Source of the DNA: Trachelipus rathkii | Lineage: Eukaryota; Arthropoda; Malacostraca; Isopoda; Trachelipodidae | DNA length: 15,000 nucleotides | Assembly: GCA_015478945.1 (NCBI GenBank) | Contig: JABUQX010095454.1 | Location: 1 to 15,000 of the forward strand | Direction: 5' to 3' | Part shown: positions 1-7,584 of the stretch, piece by piece | How the letters are laid out: each line of letters starts with the position of its first letter | How positions within the stretch are numbered: position 1 is the first letter of the stretch | Notes under the pieces: model-generated | The model's database searches: none | Seen by the model: only the letters and a program-made list of their open reading frames with translations | What the model was told of the DNA's origin: nothing | Program-made: the position numbers and the translations under genes

Positions 1-349
1 ATCCCCAATTAATCTTTTTAGTTCTGGTTTTTACTTTGTTATTTGTGAGCATAATATTTTTTATATTCTTTTAGTAAATAACTATTTAGTTTGTGTCCAT
101 GTTATATCTTTGTTTTTTTGCAGTTTTATGTAAATAATTTGCTCTATCCTTCCCAGGAAGCCGCCTTATTTAAGTGGGTAAATAGACCATTTATAGTAGA
201 TAAATTAGATCTCAAAGTAACTGCATATTAACATTTCATTATTTTTATTATATAAGGTATCTTTATGAGTGTTCCATACCATCCCTAGCTTAATGGGATT
301 ATTTATAGGCTCATCTACATTACTGTTATTATCTAACTATATACAGTAA
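1..349 (-). pseudogene. pol: BEL/Pao reverse transcriptase C-terminal / connection region
   Basis: Following the palm on the same strand, 292-250 reads LGMVWNTHKDTL. That matches the conserved LGL-W-P--D-L motif that comes after the catalytic loop in BEL/Pao pol. Near 135-91 the wording LQKNKDITW matches the later conserved stretch. The two pieces are out of frame with each other, or are separated by stops, and the rest of pol lies beyond the left edge. Confidence 0.7.
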
Positions 350-1010
350 TTAATTTTTTTTAAACTCTGGTGAATTAACATGAAATTGTTGCAAATTGAA
401 CCCATAATTGTTAAATATTACATGTGACTTATGATAAGCAAGAATAATTTCACTTTCAGAAGATGAAGAATAACCTAAGTTATCCATATAAGACAAGTTA
501 TACAACATCTTCCTAAGTTCATTTTCAAACTCATCACAAGTATGAACATGCAATATTAATATTATGTAAAGTGCTACCATGAGAATGGAAGGGTTACATC
601 TAATACCAAACGGAAGTCGCATTAATTTATAAGAAACAATACTAAAATCATTTTCTTTTATATTTTTGAACCACAAAAAATGGAATTTTTCTGTATCCTC
701 CAAGGGATTTATCTGGTGAAAAGCTTCTCCAAGTCAAATACCACGATCTTATTAACCTTAGTAGTGTTAATGCAATAATCGCAATCTATTTTTTAAATTG
801 GGTCCTGGTAAGCTAACATTATTATGTGATAAATTAGTTGGTTGAGTTTTATCACATAGGTTTGACAAATATACAATTCGGCATTTTGTCGTTTCTACAT
901 GATCTCTAAATACTGCATTATGAGCTAAAATGAAACTTTATATTATTTTTACTGTATTTTATTTCAACAGGTTGAATGAAACTTGGTTAAGTTGGTCAAA
1001 TATGACATTA
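350..1010 (-). pseudogene. pol: BEL/Pao reverse transcriptase, fingers and palm, frameshifted
   Basis: The frame at 930-790 carries AHNAVFRDHVETTKCRIVYL and a following GPNL, the region that opens the BEL/Pao reverse transcriptase. The frame 703-350 (117 codons) carries FLWF (residues 9-12), LPFGIR (30-35), the catalytic loop as YMDN (72-75) and GFNLQQF in the last third. The enzyme copies element RNA into DNA. A frame change at about 715-725 separates DLEKLF from this ORF and creates a TAA, which fits one lost base. The second catalytic Asp is Asn here (YMDN). Some family members may vary at this site, but with the surrounding breaks the copy cannot be active. The ATG at 703 is an accident of the frame and not a true start. 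Confidence 0.85.
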
Positions 1011-1883
1011 TTATAATCGCTTTCATTTTAGAGGCTCTTTTTTATATTTTTAAGTATTGATTTCAATTACAGAATTAGCCAAATAAAAATTATTTGGCAA
1101 AAATTTATTAATTTTTTTCCAAAACAAGGCATAATCAATCGACCTGTATGCCACATATACAAGTGTTAGTTTGTAATTAAGTGTGTTTTATAAGTTCTAT
1201 GTTTAGCTCTGAGAATTTTTTAGGGCATTCAAAACTATATAATTTTAATAATCTTTTAAAATTTTTATCTACTAAATCGTCATCCAATTCTAGCTAGTAT
1301 TATTATTTTTGAACTAGAGAGATGAAGTTGAGTAATCCATTCTAGTCATTTCATCTATTTTCTATTTTGCCATTTTTTTTGCGTCAGCCTGCTCTGTAAA
1401 TTTCTTTATATATTCAATAGTATCAAATTTTTTATTTAATTTATTTAAAATCTAAATGTATTAAAAAAATTGCCCTAATATAATCAGTGAATTGTTGTTT
1501 GTTAATTTCCAGAACATGCATTTATTGGTGATTATGTGGGTCCATTCACACTAATATATGGATGTTCTGTTATTTTTATATTTTAGGTGTTTATCCAGCT
1601 ACAAGGTATATACCTCAAATGCCTTTACAATTTGAGGGGAAGGTATATTCATTCTGGTTTGTATGAAGGGACTACAGCTGCTACAATACTGTTATTTTTA
1701 TTTTTATTTTTATATCAACAATTCTATGATAGAAGTTGTGGATATGTGAACTCTTGAAACCTTTTATTTTAAACTCAATTTCAGACTCTACTTGTTTTAT
1801 TAATTTTTTGTGCTACTGTTTGTGATATAAATTTATTTCAGACCCAGAATCATAAAACCCTCAAGTTCTTGGGTTGTTATTGT
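1011..1883 (-). pseudogene. Badly decayed protease / N-terminal pol part of the BEL/Pao relic
   Basis: The stretch lies where the aspartic protease and start of pol should be. I see only short minus-strand pieces that could be pol (for example LDDDLVDKNFKRLL near 1250-1290). I could not find a DTG or DSG protease active site. No independent gene is visible. The assignment is by position within the element. Confidence 0.4.
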
Positions 1884-2028
1884 TTTTTATTTATATGAAT
1901 AAGGGGTGAAGGTAGGAAGAGTTATATTTTGACTGCTTGTTACATATTTTTCTATTTCTGTTATTGATTTTTATTTATATAAGTTGTGGTGAAGGTAGGA
2001 AGAGTTATGTTTTGACTGCTTGTTACAT
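1884..2028 (+). repeat. Tandem duplication, period 83-84 bp, in the protease-proximal part of the relic
   Basis: Copies at 1884-1945 and 1968-2028 share TTTTTATTTATAT, GGTGAAGGTAGGAAGAGTTAT and TTTGACTGCTTGTTACAT, in register at 83-84 bp. A 22-bp spacer lies between them. On the minus strand each copy contains the wording TSSQNITLPTF, which resembles the stretch just before the BEL/Pao protease. The duplication therefore repeats coding sequence of the element. Confidence 0.85.
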
Positions 2029-2203
2029 TTAAGGAACTTAATAATAAACAATTTGCTACTTGTTCTGAAGAAGGATTTTCTCACAGGAGTTATATTTAAT
2101 TCCAAAACATTGGTTGATGTTTCTGCTTGTGCATTTTTTTTATATTTTTTATTGTTTTTTTTTTGGGGGGGGCTTTTTTTATTTGATTAGGTCCACTTGT
2201 TTT

Positions 2204-2470
2204 TTAATACAAAAATGCGGAGTGCCATGAATTACAATTTCTACATTTAGCATTAAATTTAAACCTACAGTTTTCAATTATATAATTCAAGTACCCACAT
2301 TTAATACAACCTCCTAGTTCTTTAATTTTTTGTAATTTGGATTCAGGTGTTTTGAAAGTTGGGCAACTATACAATTTATGGTCCATACAATCTGCTGTTT
2401 GCAATGTTTGACAAATGGAACAACCAACCCTTTTTGTTGTTTCAGTATTTGTTTTTTGTTTTTGATTCAC
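2204..2470 (-). pseudogene. gag: BEL/Pao gag C-terminal zinc-knuckle region
   Basis: This 88-codon minus-strand frame carries the Cys/His arrangement typical of BEL/Pao Gag, which binds the element's RNA in the particle. It has C17-x2-C20, H31 and C36 with the wording HKLYSCPTFKTPE, then a CX2CX4HX4C knuckle beginning at C55 (CIKCGYLN), then C76-x2-C79-x3-H83. Two zinc ligands are lost: residue 63 is Tyr where the family has His, and residue 88 is Tyr where the last Cys is expected. Either change would weaken zinc binding. The frame ends just upstream of an unusual run of eight G residues (2165-2172). The ATG at 2470 is simply the first in the frame, and the real protein began much further upstream. 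Confidence 0.8.
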
Positions 2471-2526
2471 ATCAATATTAGTAGCTAAAGCTACTGTTTT
2501 TTTCTCAACTTGTGATGTAGTTTAGT

Positions 2527-2713
2527 AATGTATGTATTTGCATTTGTTTTGTATTTACTAACCCACTCTTACCTTGCTTATTCTATTATTGACTTCAAAT
2601 GCATTATTTAAATTTCATCTAATGTATGTATTTGCATTTGTTTTTTGTATTTACTAACCCACTCTCTTACCTATTCTATTATGAACTTCAATGCATTATT
2701 TAAAATTTCATCT
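2527..2713 (+). repeat. Tandem duplication of about 94 bp inside the gag relic
   Basis: Two head-to-tail copies abut: 2527-2620 (94 bp) and 2621-2713 (93 bp). Both start AATGTATGTATTTGCATTTG and end AATTTCATCT, and differ by a few substitutions and small indels. On the minus strand each copy encodes the LDEILNN/WVSKYKK part of Gag. Because the unit is not a multiple of three, the duplication itself shifts the frame. The copies differ from each other, so it is not recent. Confidence 0.9.
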
Positions 2714-3345
2714 AATTTGATAAGTATTATTTGTAATATTGATTATTGAGTTTTGATATTGTTCAAGCAAACTATTCCACAAAAAGTATTGACAATCACC
2801 TTACTAGTTTTTTTAAGCTATCTATTTGGCTTTATATCAAACTTGGCATCGCTGATCCAAGTATATTAAAAATATTAGTTAATTTTAATTTTAAAAGTTT
2901 TTTCAATCACTGAGTAATGAGCTATGTTTAAAGTTACATTTGAAAGGGACTAAGTCATCAAGAGCCTGATCAACCAAAGGAATCTTTCCTCAACATCTTC
3001 CTCACTCTTATCAATCCATATCAACATATCAATCCTTCCATATCAACATTGATGAAATAAAGACAATTATTAAAAGTAGTAGTAGTAGTAGCTAATAACT
3101 TCACAATTTTCACTATGAGCATTATTTGAGGAAATATTTGGCATAGGGCTTATTTTATTTTCAAGTTCACTTAATCAAAGATGAAATGCCAGGCATAATA
3201 CTCATTCTTTTCACAATTTCTTATCTGCGTTATTCAAATGTGAATTCCTTGAGAGTCAGCGTAACATTTAATTATTTTATTATCCAACTCTGAAATTCTT
3301 TAATTTTGTTTTTAAAATTTTAAGATGAGGTTCAAGTACTCATTA
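2714..3345 (-). pseudogene. Broken middle of the BEL/Pao gag region
   Basis: No frame stays open for long here. Short minus-strand runs such as PMPNISSNNAH (about 3110-3160) and LIKLDEILNN (just above 2690) look like Gag fragments, and they sit between the gag start and the zinc knuckles. The run of four AGT triplets at 3077-3091 interrupts one of them. No other gene, RNA or element is visible in this stretch. Confidence 0.45.
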
Positions 3346-3540
3346 TCAGTATATAAATGCAACTATATCAGCTGTGATCTTATTGATCAATTTTGTAACA
3401 ATGGCCCTTTTTGTCCCTCTTTGTTTGACTAGAGATAAAACTTGTTGAAATAATGAGGTTGGGCTTGCCCCATCACTAATTAATTTCTTCAACAAATTTT
3501 TAATTCTATTTTGGGTCATTAATCTAACTGCTGTATCCAA
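3346..3540 (-). pseudogene. gag: Probable BEL/Pao gag N-terminus, 64 codons
   Basis: An ATG at 3540 opens 64 codons of basic, helical-looking sequence. It includes a central Lys/Arg-rich part (LVKQRGTKRAIVTKLINKI) of the kind seen near the start of BEL/Pao Gag proteins, which have short N-terminal helical repeats. It lies 0.9 kb upstream, on the same strand, of the gag zinc knuckles at 2470-2204, which is the expected distance for one gag gene. The frame stops at 3346, and the stretch between is broken. The start codon choice rests on position only. The homology of this short piece is weaker than that of the knuckles and reverse transcriptase, so the call leans on context. Confidence 0.5.
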
Positions 3541-4040
3541 ATTACAAAATGTTTTAAAATATTGTATATCAGTTTAATTATTTTTTTTTTTTTTTTTTTT
3601 ATTTTTTTTTTTTTAATAAAAAAAATTTCAATTCTGTATTGGCCATATTGGCTTCAACAATCATTATTTTTAATAAATATACCTACTAAATATATAAGTA
3701 ATATTTTTTTTATTTATTTAGTTTATTTTTTTTTGTAAAATATTGAAGAATGAAGTTGGCAATTATTTTTTTTATATATTTTTTAGGATTTTAATAAATA
3801 TAATAGTATGAACTACATACGATATGTTTTGTGCCTATATTTTCTATACAGGCTTTTATATTTTTTTATCAGACCCTATTTTATTTTTCTAATTTTTGTC
3901 TTGATAGGCCTATGTGGTTTCACAAGGCCAAATATTTTTTTCAGGCCAACGACACCCGAATGCAGGAGGAATATCAGCTGTAAGGAAATTCAAGAGAAAG
4001 GCGTATCCTGTCGACTTGCGCCACTCCAGAAAAATATATG
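3541..4040. other. Region upstream of the gag relic: leader or LTR candidate, no gene
   Basis: This would be the 5' leader and LTR of the BEL/Pao relic, but without the second LTR it cannot be delimited. It starts with a T-rich block (3581-3614). A small plus-strand frame at 3808-4041 is hydrophobic only because the DNA is T-rich. On the minus strand, 4023-4003 reads TGGCG, then six bases, then GACAGGAT. That is a partial match to the complement of an arginine tRNA 3' end, as used for priming by many LTR elements. It lies about 460 bp from the gag ATG. Confidence 0.3.
3581..3614 (+). repeat. Poly-T tract with one interruption
   Basis: Twenty T residues, one A and a further run of T, followed by an A-rich stretch. 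Such tracts are prone to length error in assemblies. Confidence 0.9.
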
Positions 4041-4169
4041 ATGCTTACTTATATCTATGAAGAAAGAATAAAAGAGAGAGATCCCTTTTCAGATAGATTG
4101 ATTTTTAAAATTTTCTTACTATAAAAACTTTACAACTATTTAATAGGGGTATTATTTAATCATTAAAAT

Positions 4170-4316
4170 CTATTTAAAAATCCTCTTTATAGCTGATCTT
4201 CTTTCCTCTTCTGTGATACAACCATTACCATAACCAGTTGATGTATTAGTGGAATTTGAACGAGCAAGACACACCCAATTGTAAGGATGGGATCTTAAAG
4301 TCCTAATTTTATTTAT
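4170..4316 (-). other. Unrecognised protein-like fragment, 48 codons to a stop
   Basis: The minus strand stays open from 4316 to a TAG at 4172-4170. The part from about 4304 onward has balanced, protein-like composition (RSHPYNWVCLARSNST, then TEEERRSAIKRIFK at the end), unlike the AT-biased noise around it. There is no ATG. A TTAG at 4303-4306 (minus) could be a splice acceptor, so a terminal exon or a fragment of a transposon gene are both possible. I do not recognise the family. The microsatellite starts directly upstream, so any 5' part is displaced or lost. Confidence 0.3.
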
Positions 4317-4499
4317 TTATTTATTATTATTTCTTATTATTATTATTATATTATTATTATTATTATTATTTAATTATTTATTATTATTATATTTTATTAT
4401 TATTATTTAATTATATTATTATTTATTATTATTATTATTACGTTATTATCTTAATTATTATTTTATTATTTATTATTATCTTATTATATATTATTATTA

Positions 4500-4539
<40 letters not shown>

Positions 4540-4552
4540 ATTATTATTATTA

Positions 4553-4590
<38 letters not shown>
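4306..4590 (+). repeat. TTA/ATT trinucleotide microsatellite, imperfect
   Basis: About 285 bp of TTA/ATT repeats with interruptions (TTTA, TTAATTA and single CTTA or CGTTA units). It is purest at the right end, around 4500-4590. It is non-coding. Confidence 0.95.
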
Positions 4591-4591
<1 letters not shown>

Positions 4592-5010
4592 TTTTCCTTC
4601 TTTCATTCAGTAAACTTCATTAAAAAATATGAAAACGACTTTTTTTCTTTAAACTGAATTTTATTTTGTTGCTTTTTTTTTCCTTTTTTAACTTTACATC
4701 AATCATTCACTTCCATTTAACGTAGATTTTACCAGCTTCTCTTTTTTTTTTTCTACTATATAAATGTATGGTGGGTAAGAATTAAATCAACTGATCAGCT
4801 ATACAGAATGACTTAGTTTCTGATGCTTACCCTATTTTATGAAAAAGAAGTTCTCAATTGATATATCCTCCTTATCTGGGGGTTGAAAGGCTCTTCTAAA
4901 TTTTGCCTAGCTGCTAATCTTCAGGTCTAGGTAATGGTGGCCTAGACCATTTAAATTAATATTTGAAAAAAAAAAATAAAACAGTTAAATAAATTTAATG
5001 ATATTCTTTT
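4591..5010. other. AT-rich stretch without a gene; contains a small hairpin
   Basis: No long frame, RNA gene or element end is visible. The only structure is the perfect 8-bp inverted repeat listed separately at 4924-4948. Confidence 0.6.
4924..4948. repeat. Perfect 8-bp inverted repeat (hairpin)
   Basis: GGTCTAGG (4924-4931) and CCTAGACC (4941-4948) flank a 9-base loop. It stands out as GC-rich in this region. No role can be assigned. Confidence 0.7.
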
Positions 5011-5019
5011 CTTTTTTAT

Positions 5020-5217
5020 TCAGTGGCACCACTGAGGAAATTTGATTTTTAATCTTTTATAATTATCCATGTATTTGTTTAAATACCCAGTTGTGGCAGA
5101 ACCAGAACATAGTTCTTGGTCCAGAGATATGTATTTTAGGTCTGCACCTTTTTCGCATTGCTCAATGTTGCAAGAGATTAGGGTTGGTGGCTTTGCCATT
5201 CGTAAATCCAAAGTCAT
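5020..5217 (-). CDS. Small unrecognised ORF, 65 codons, inside the inverted-repeat element
   Basis: ATG at 5217, TGA at 5022-5020. The peptide has balanced composition with four Cys (CNIEQC at residues 16-21, then one near residue 37 and WCH at the end) and few of the Ile/Tyr/Lys runs that AT-rich noise gives. It ends within the left inverted arm, so its stop codon is part of the element's end. A perfect TGACGTCA palindrome (5231-5238) lies 14 bp upstream, and a second ATG in another frame overlaps it. I recognise no domain. It could be a fragment of a transposase gene, or chance. There is no proof of expression. Confidence 0.25.
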   Translation of the reverse strand: MTLDLRMAKPPTLISCNIEQCEKGADLKYISLDQELCSGSATTGYLNKYMDNYKRLKIKFPQWCH

Positions 5218-5230
5218 AACAAAAGACCTC

Positions 5231-5238
5231 TGACGTCA
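5231..5238. promoter_or_regulatory. Perfect CRE-type palindrome TGACGTCA
   Basis: TGACGTCA is the full cAMP-response element bound by CREB/ATF bZIP proteins in animals. Here it sits directly upstream of the 65-codon minus-strand ORF. Matches of 8 bp also occur by chance, so a function is only possible. Confidence 0.25.
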
Positions 5239-5399
5239 TGGCAAATTCCAAATACATTTTAGGGTGCATTCAAAACCAAGCTCATGGTGTATTTTAGTTA
5301 ACTTTTTTTTTATTAAAAATTTTATTTTTATCTTATTATAAGATTCAAAAATCAAATTTCACACTTCAATATGGCCACTCTGAATAAAAAAGAATAAAA

Positions 5400-5588
5400 A
5401 TAATATAATATTATATATATATCATTATAGTATATATATATATATATATAATATATAGTTATATTAATAATCTTATATATAATATATATATATATTATAT
5501 ATTTAATCTATCTATATATATATATATATTATATAATATATATATATTATATATATTATATATATATATCTATATATATAATATATAT
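5400..5588. repeat. AT dinucleotide array, interrupted
   Basis: Blocks of TATATA with TAATATA phase changes and rare C or G bases. It adjoins the decayed coding stretch on its right, whose frame runs into the array and stops there. Confidence 0.95.
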
Positions 5589-5949
5589 TCGGCTGTATCA
5601 AAATCAGTTGAGTTTGTAGGAATTGCTCCTGTTCTGATATCCGAAGAAAGATAATCTGCAATTGTATAAGGTACATATTTTTTATAATACGGTGTCCATT
5701 TAACACAATCTCAAAAAATACAATACTTTAAAAGTTTTTGTATTTTCATTTTTCCTATTTGTATTTTATATTCACTACATTTACTATTACCTATTAGCGT
5801 GTAGCCGTTAAATAACTTTAACCATGGACAAAGTTATTCACTCTAATTAAATGTTATATTTTATTTACTTTCGTTTGATATACACTACATTTACTAATTT
5901 TACCACAATTACTATAGCGTCTGGATACACTTTTAACGTATTTGGCAAG
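5570..5949 (-). pseudogene. Unrecognised decayed coding stretch between two AT arrays
   Basis: One minus-strand frame runs from 5833 to a stop at 5572-5570 with a single in-frame TGA at 5713-5711. The part after the TGA is strongly protein-like (VKWTPYYKKYVPYTIADYL, then DIRTGAIPTNSTDFDTAEY). Before it lies GYTLIGNSKCSEYKIQ. A second frame (5949-5857) contains RRYSNCGKISKCSVYQTKV, which resembles that piece: both read Y, G, SKCS, Y and K in order, and the DNA shares AGTAAATGTAGTG. This points to an old duplication of about 110 bp in a coding sequence. I do not recognise the family. A transposon gene is the likeliest source given the surroundings. The frame ends in the AT array, so its 3' part is missing or displaced. 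Confidence 0.4.
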
Positions 5950-5951
5950 TT

Positions 5952-5997
5952 AATTTATATATATATATTAATATTATATATATTATATATTATTACT

Positions 5998-6032
<35 letters not shown>

Positions 6033-6146
6033 ATATATATCTATATATTATATATATATTATATTATATATATATAATAATATAATAGATATATATATAT
6101 TACTATATATATATAATATATATATATATATTATTATATATAATAT
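5952..6146. repeat. AT dinucleotide array, interrupted
   Basis: About 195 bp of TATATA blocks with frequent AATATA phase changes. Small ORFs read from it are only Ile/Tyr runs. Confidence 0.95.
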
Positions 6147-6439
6147 TTTTAAAACTTTTTTAGTAAATACTAAACCCTAAATTATGCAGTGAAGGTGATT
6201 TTTTTACATAGGGAATAAAGCTTCGAGTAAGATACTTCTTCTCTTGTATCAAATTATCTGACCTCCTTCCCTATTACTCCTGAGTTAGACAAAATATACC
6301 CCATCTTCCAAACGCGCCTGAAAAATACACACATTTTGCTTAAATGTTATTTTATGAACAAAGTAAACGCTCAAATACTTATAAAGTAAAAAACAAATAT
6401 CGTTGATTCGACGATACTGAGGATAAAATAACAAGATAT

Positions 6440-6538
6440 CAGGTATAATGTCTGAAGTTTTCATCGATATTATTTTTTCGATACTATCGACTAAAAATAT
6501 CAATATCGATATATATCGGTCCTCTTGCGGCATCCCTA
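6440..6538 (-). mobile_element. hAT-like transposon terminus with TATCGAT palindromes; other end not found
   Basis: Read on the minus strand from 6538 the end is TAGGGATGCCGCAAGAGGAC, followed by several CGATA/TATCG blocks (ATCGATATTG, GTCGATAGTATCG, ATATCGAT). TAGGGATG followed by ATCG-rich subterminal repeats is a form known for hAT-superfamily ends. The base after the end would start an 8-bp target duplication (CCATTGTT, 6539-6546). I find no matching second copy or opposite terminus, so the element may be truncated or longer than expected, passing through the AT arrays to its left. The 85-codon frame across 6285-6542 is not protein-like and is read as passage through this element. Confidence 0.4.
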
Positions 6539-6707
6539 CCATTGTTGTTTTTCGAATTAGCTATGAATAATGCTTTACTTGTACTCACAGTTTATTAATA
6601 ATAAAATTATATTAATATTACAATGTAATACTTTTAAATATAAACATTAGCTAGTGGACGTACGAAAATAATCAATTTATCTAAATAAGTTACAATTTCA
6701 AATTATA

Positions 6708-6764
6708 ATGCCGTTTGGTAATAAAAGAAAAGAGGAGGCGAAGAATGTTCCTTCAAATAAAAAA
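6708..6764 (+). CDS. Candidate first exon, 19 codons
   Basis: ATG at 6708 opens a hydrophilic, basic peptide (MPFGNKRKEEAKNVPSNKK) with a KRK cluster that would suit a nuclear protein. A weak donor GTTTGT follows at 6765. If unspliced, the frame continues through AT-rich sequence to a TGA at about 6829. The exon ends in phase 0, while the acceptor at 7584 opens a frame in phase 1. A donor at GGTATAA (about 6811) would fit phase but is weak. It is listed because it lies on the same strand as the better exons downstream. It may be chance. Confidence 0.2.
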
Positions 6765-6831
6765 GTTTGTATCACGATTAAAATATATATATTTGTAATT
6801 GTAGAGTGTGGTATAATCTCATTAACATGAT

Positions 6832-7081
6832 CTTATTAAACTATACACATTTAATGTACAAAAGTGGTATCAACAAATTTAGTTTTTTTTTTTTTGGTAA
6901 TAGTAAGGCAGAAGGTCTTCAATGACGATTTTATAAAAATCACAGTATAGACTAAAAAAAAAATAATGAAGAAGAAAAAAAGCAGAGATAATGACAAACA
7001 TTTACGTTACTTTTATTAAAACTATAAACTTTTAATTTACAAAAAGGGTGTTAAAAAATTCTTTAAATTTTTTTTTTTTTA
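6832..7081 (+). repeat. Pair of diverged direct repeats about 65-70 bp long
   Basis: At 6832-6896 the order is TTATTAAACTATA, CATTTAATGTACAAAA, GGTATCAACAAA and a T-run. At 7012-7081 it is TTATTAAAACTATA, CTTTTAATTTACAAAA, GGTGTTAAAAAA and a T-run. The T-runs end both copies, so an old duplication or two copies of an insert are possible. The sequence between them is A-rich and has no gene. Confidence 0.5.
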
Positions 7082-7312
7082 GCGATTGGCTTACATTTTG
7101 CATATATATATGTTCAATAAAAAATTAAAAAATAAAGCCCAGAAAAGAAAGTTGACTAATTATAGCTTTCTTTGGTAATAGTTGAAGTTTAAGAGGATTC
7201 TGACGCAAAATATCGAATTTTTCCGATAACATTTTTTTTTTCTATCTTTACGACGCCCATGTTAAAGTTTAGAACATTGTTGCCCAAGACCTTTCTAATT
7301 ATATTTATTGGG

Positions 7313-7339
<27 letters not shown>
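7313..7339 (+). repeat. Poly-A tract of 27
   Basis: Uninterrupted A run. It has no tail-like position at the end of a recognisable retroelement. Confidence 0.9.
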
Positions 7340-7343
<4 letters not shown>

Positions 7344-7423
7344 TAAAAAAGAATGATATGAAAATAATGAAAAATGTCGTTTATAAAAATATAGTAAAAT
7401 TTGCAGGTAACGGTAATGTTGCT

Positions 7424-7520
7424 TAATATAATATATATATTATTATATTATATATTATAAATATATATATATATTATATATATATATATATTATATATAT
7501 ATATATATTATATATATTTT
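7424..7520. repeat. AT dinucleotide array
   Basis: About 97 bp of TA repeats with TTATATTATA interruptions. Confidence 0.95.
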
Positions 7521-7584
7521 TTGTGGTTGTGTATTGTTGAGTTATAGGAAAGAGTGTGATTAATTTAGATAATTTAATTTGCAG

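Larger units (their letters stand above)
1..3540 (-). mobile_element. Decayed BEL/Pao LTR retrotransposon, internal region, cut by the left window edge
   Basis: Reading the minus strand from high to low coordinates gives, in the family's order, a gag start (3540-3346), gag zinc knuckles (2470-2204), the connector of the reverse transcriptase (about 1010-780), its catalytic palm (703-350) and the region after it (349-1). The 1.7 kb between knuckles and catalytic site fits the protease and N-terminal pol of a BEL/Pao element. RNase H and integrase would lie to the left of position 1. Stops and frame changes break the reading many times, so the copy is dead. No LTR pair can be checked, because only the 5' side could be inside the window and the 3' side is outside. 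BEL/Pao elements are copy-and-paste retrotransposons of animals. The assignment rests on motif order and wording of several motifs, not on a database search. Confidence 0.85.
5011..5392. mobile_element. Inverted-repeat element of about 380 bp (MITE-like) enclosing a small ORF
   Basis: The left arm (5011-5065) begins CTTTTTTATTCAG, continues with TGGC and carries GAAATTTGATTTTT. The right arm (5332-5392), read on the minus strand, begins with the same CTTTTTTATTCAG, continues AGTGGC and carries GAAATTTGATTTTTGAATC. The arms are imperfect, with small indels between the shared blocks. I see no clear target-site duplication: the bases outside the CAG are complementary to each other and not directly repeated. 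If CAG-TGGC marks the true end it would resemble hAT-type ends, but that is not established. A foldback pair of old insertions is the alternative. Confidence 0.5.

Noticed and set aside
3808..4041. A 77-codon plus-strand frame with a hydrophobic N-terminus
   Set aside because: The hydrophobic part comes from T-rich DNA (Phe, Leu and Ile codons), the rest has no recognisable domain, and the region is better explained as the leader or LTR side of the BEL/Pao relic.
5512..6033. Small ORFs of 60-64 codons at the AT arrays
   Set aside because: Their ends are Ile/Tyr runs from TA repeats. The protein-like reading in this area is in a different frame.
6285..6542. An 85-codon minus-strand frame
   Set aside because: It runs through the hAT-like end and its palindromes. 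Its residues follow the TATCGAT repeats and show no protein pattern.
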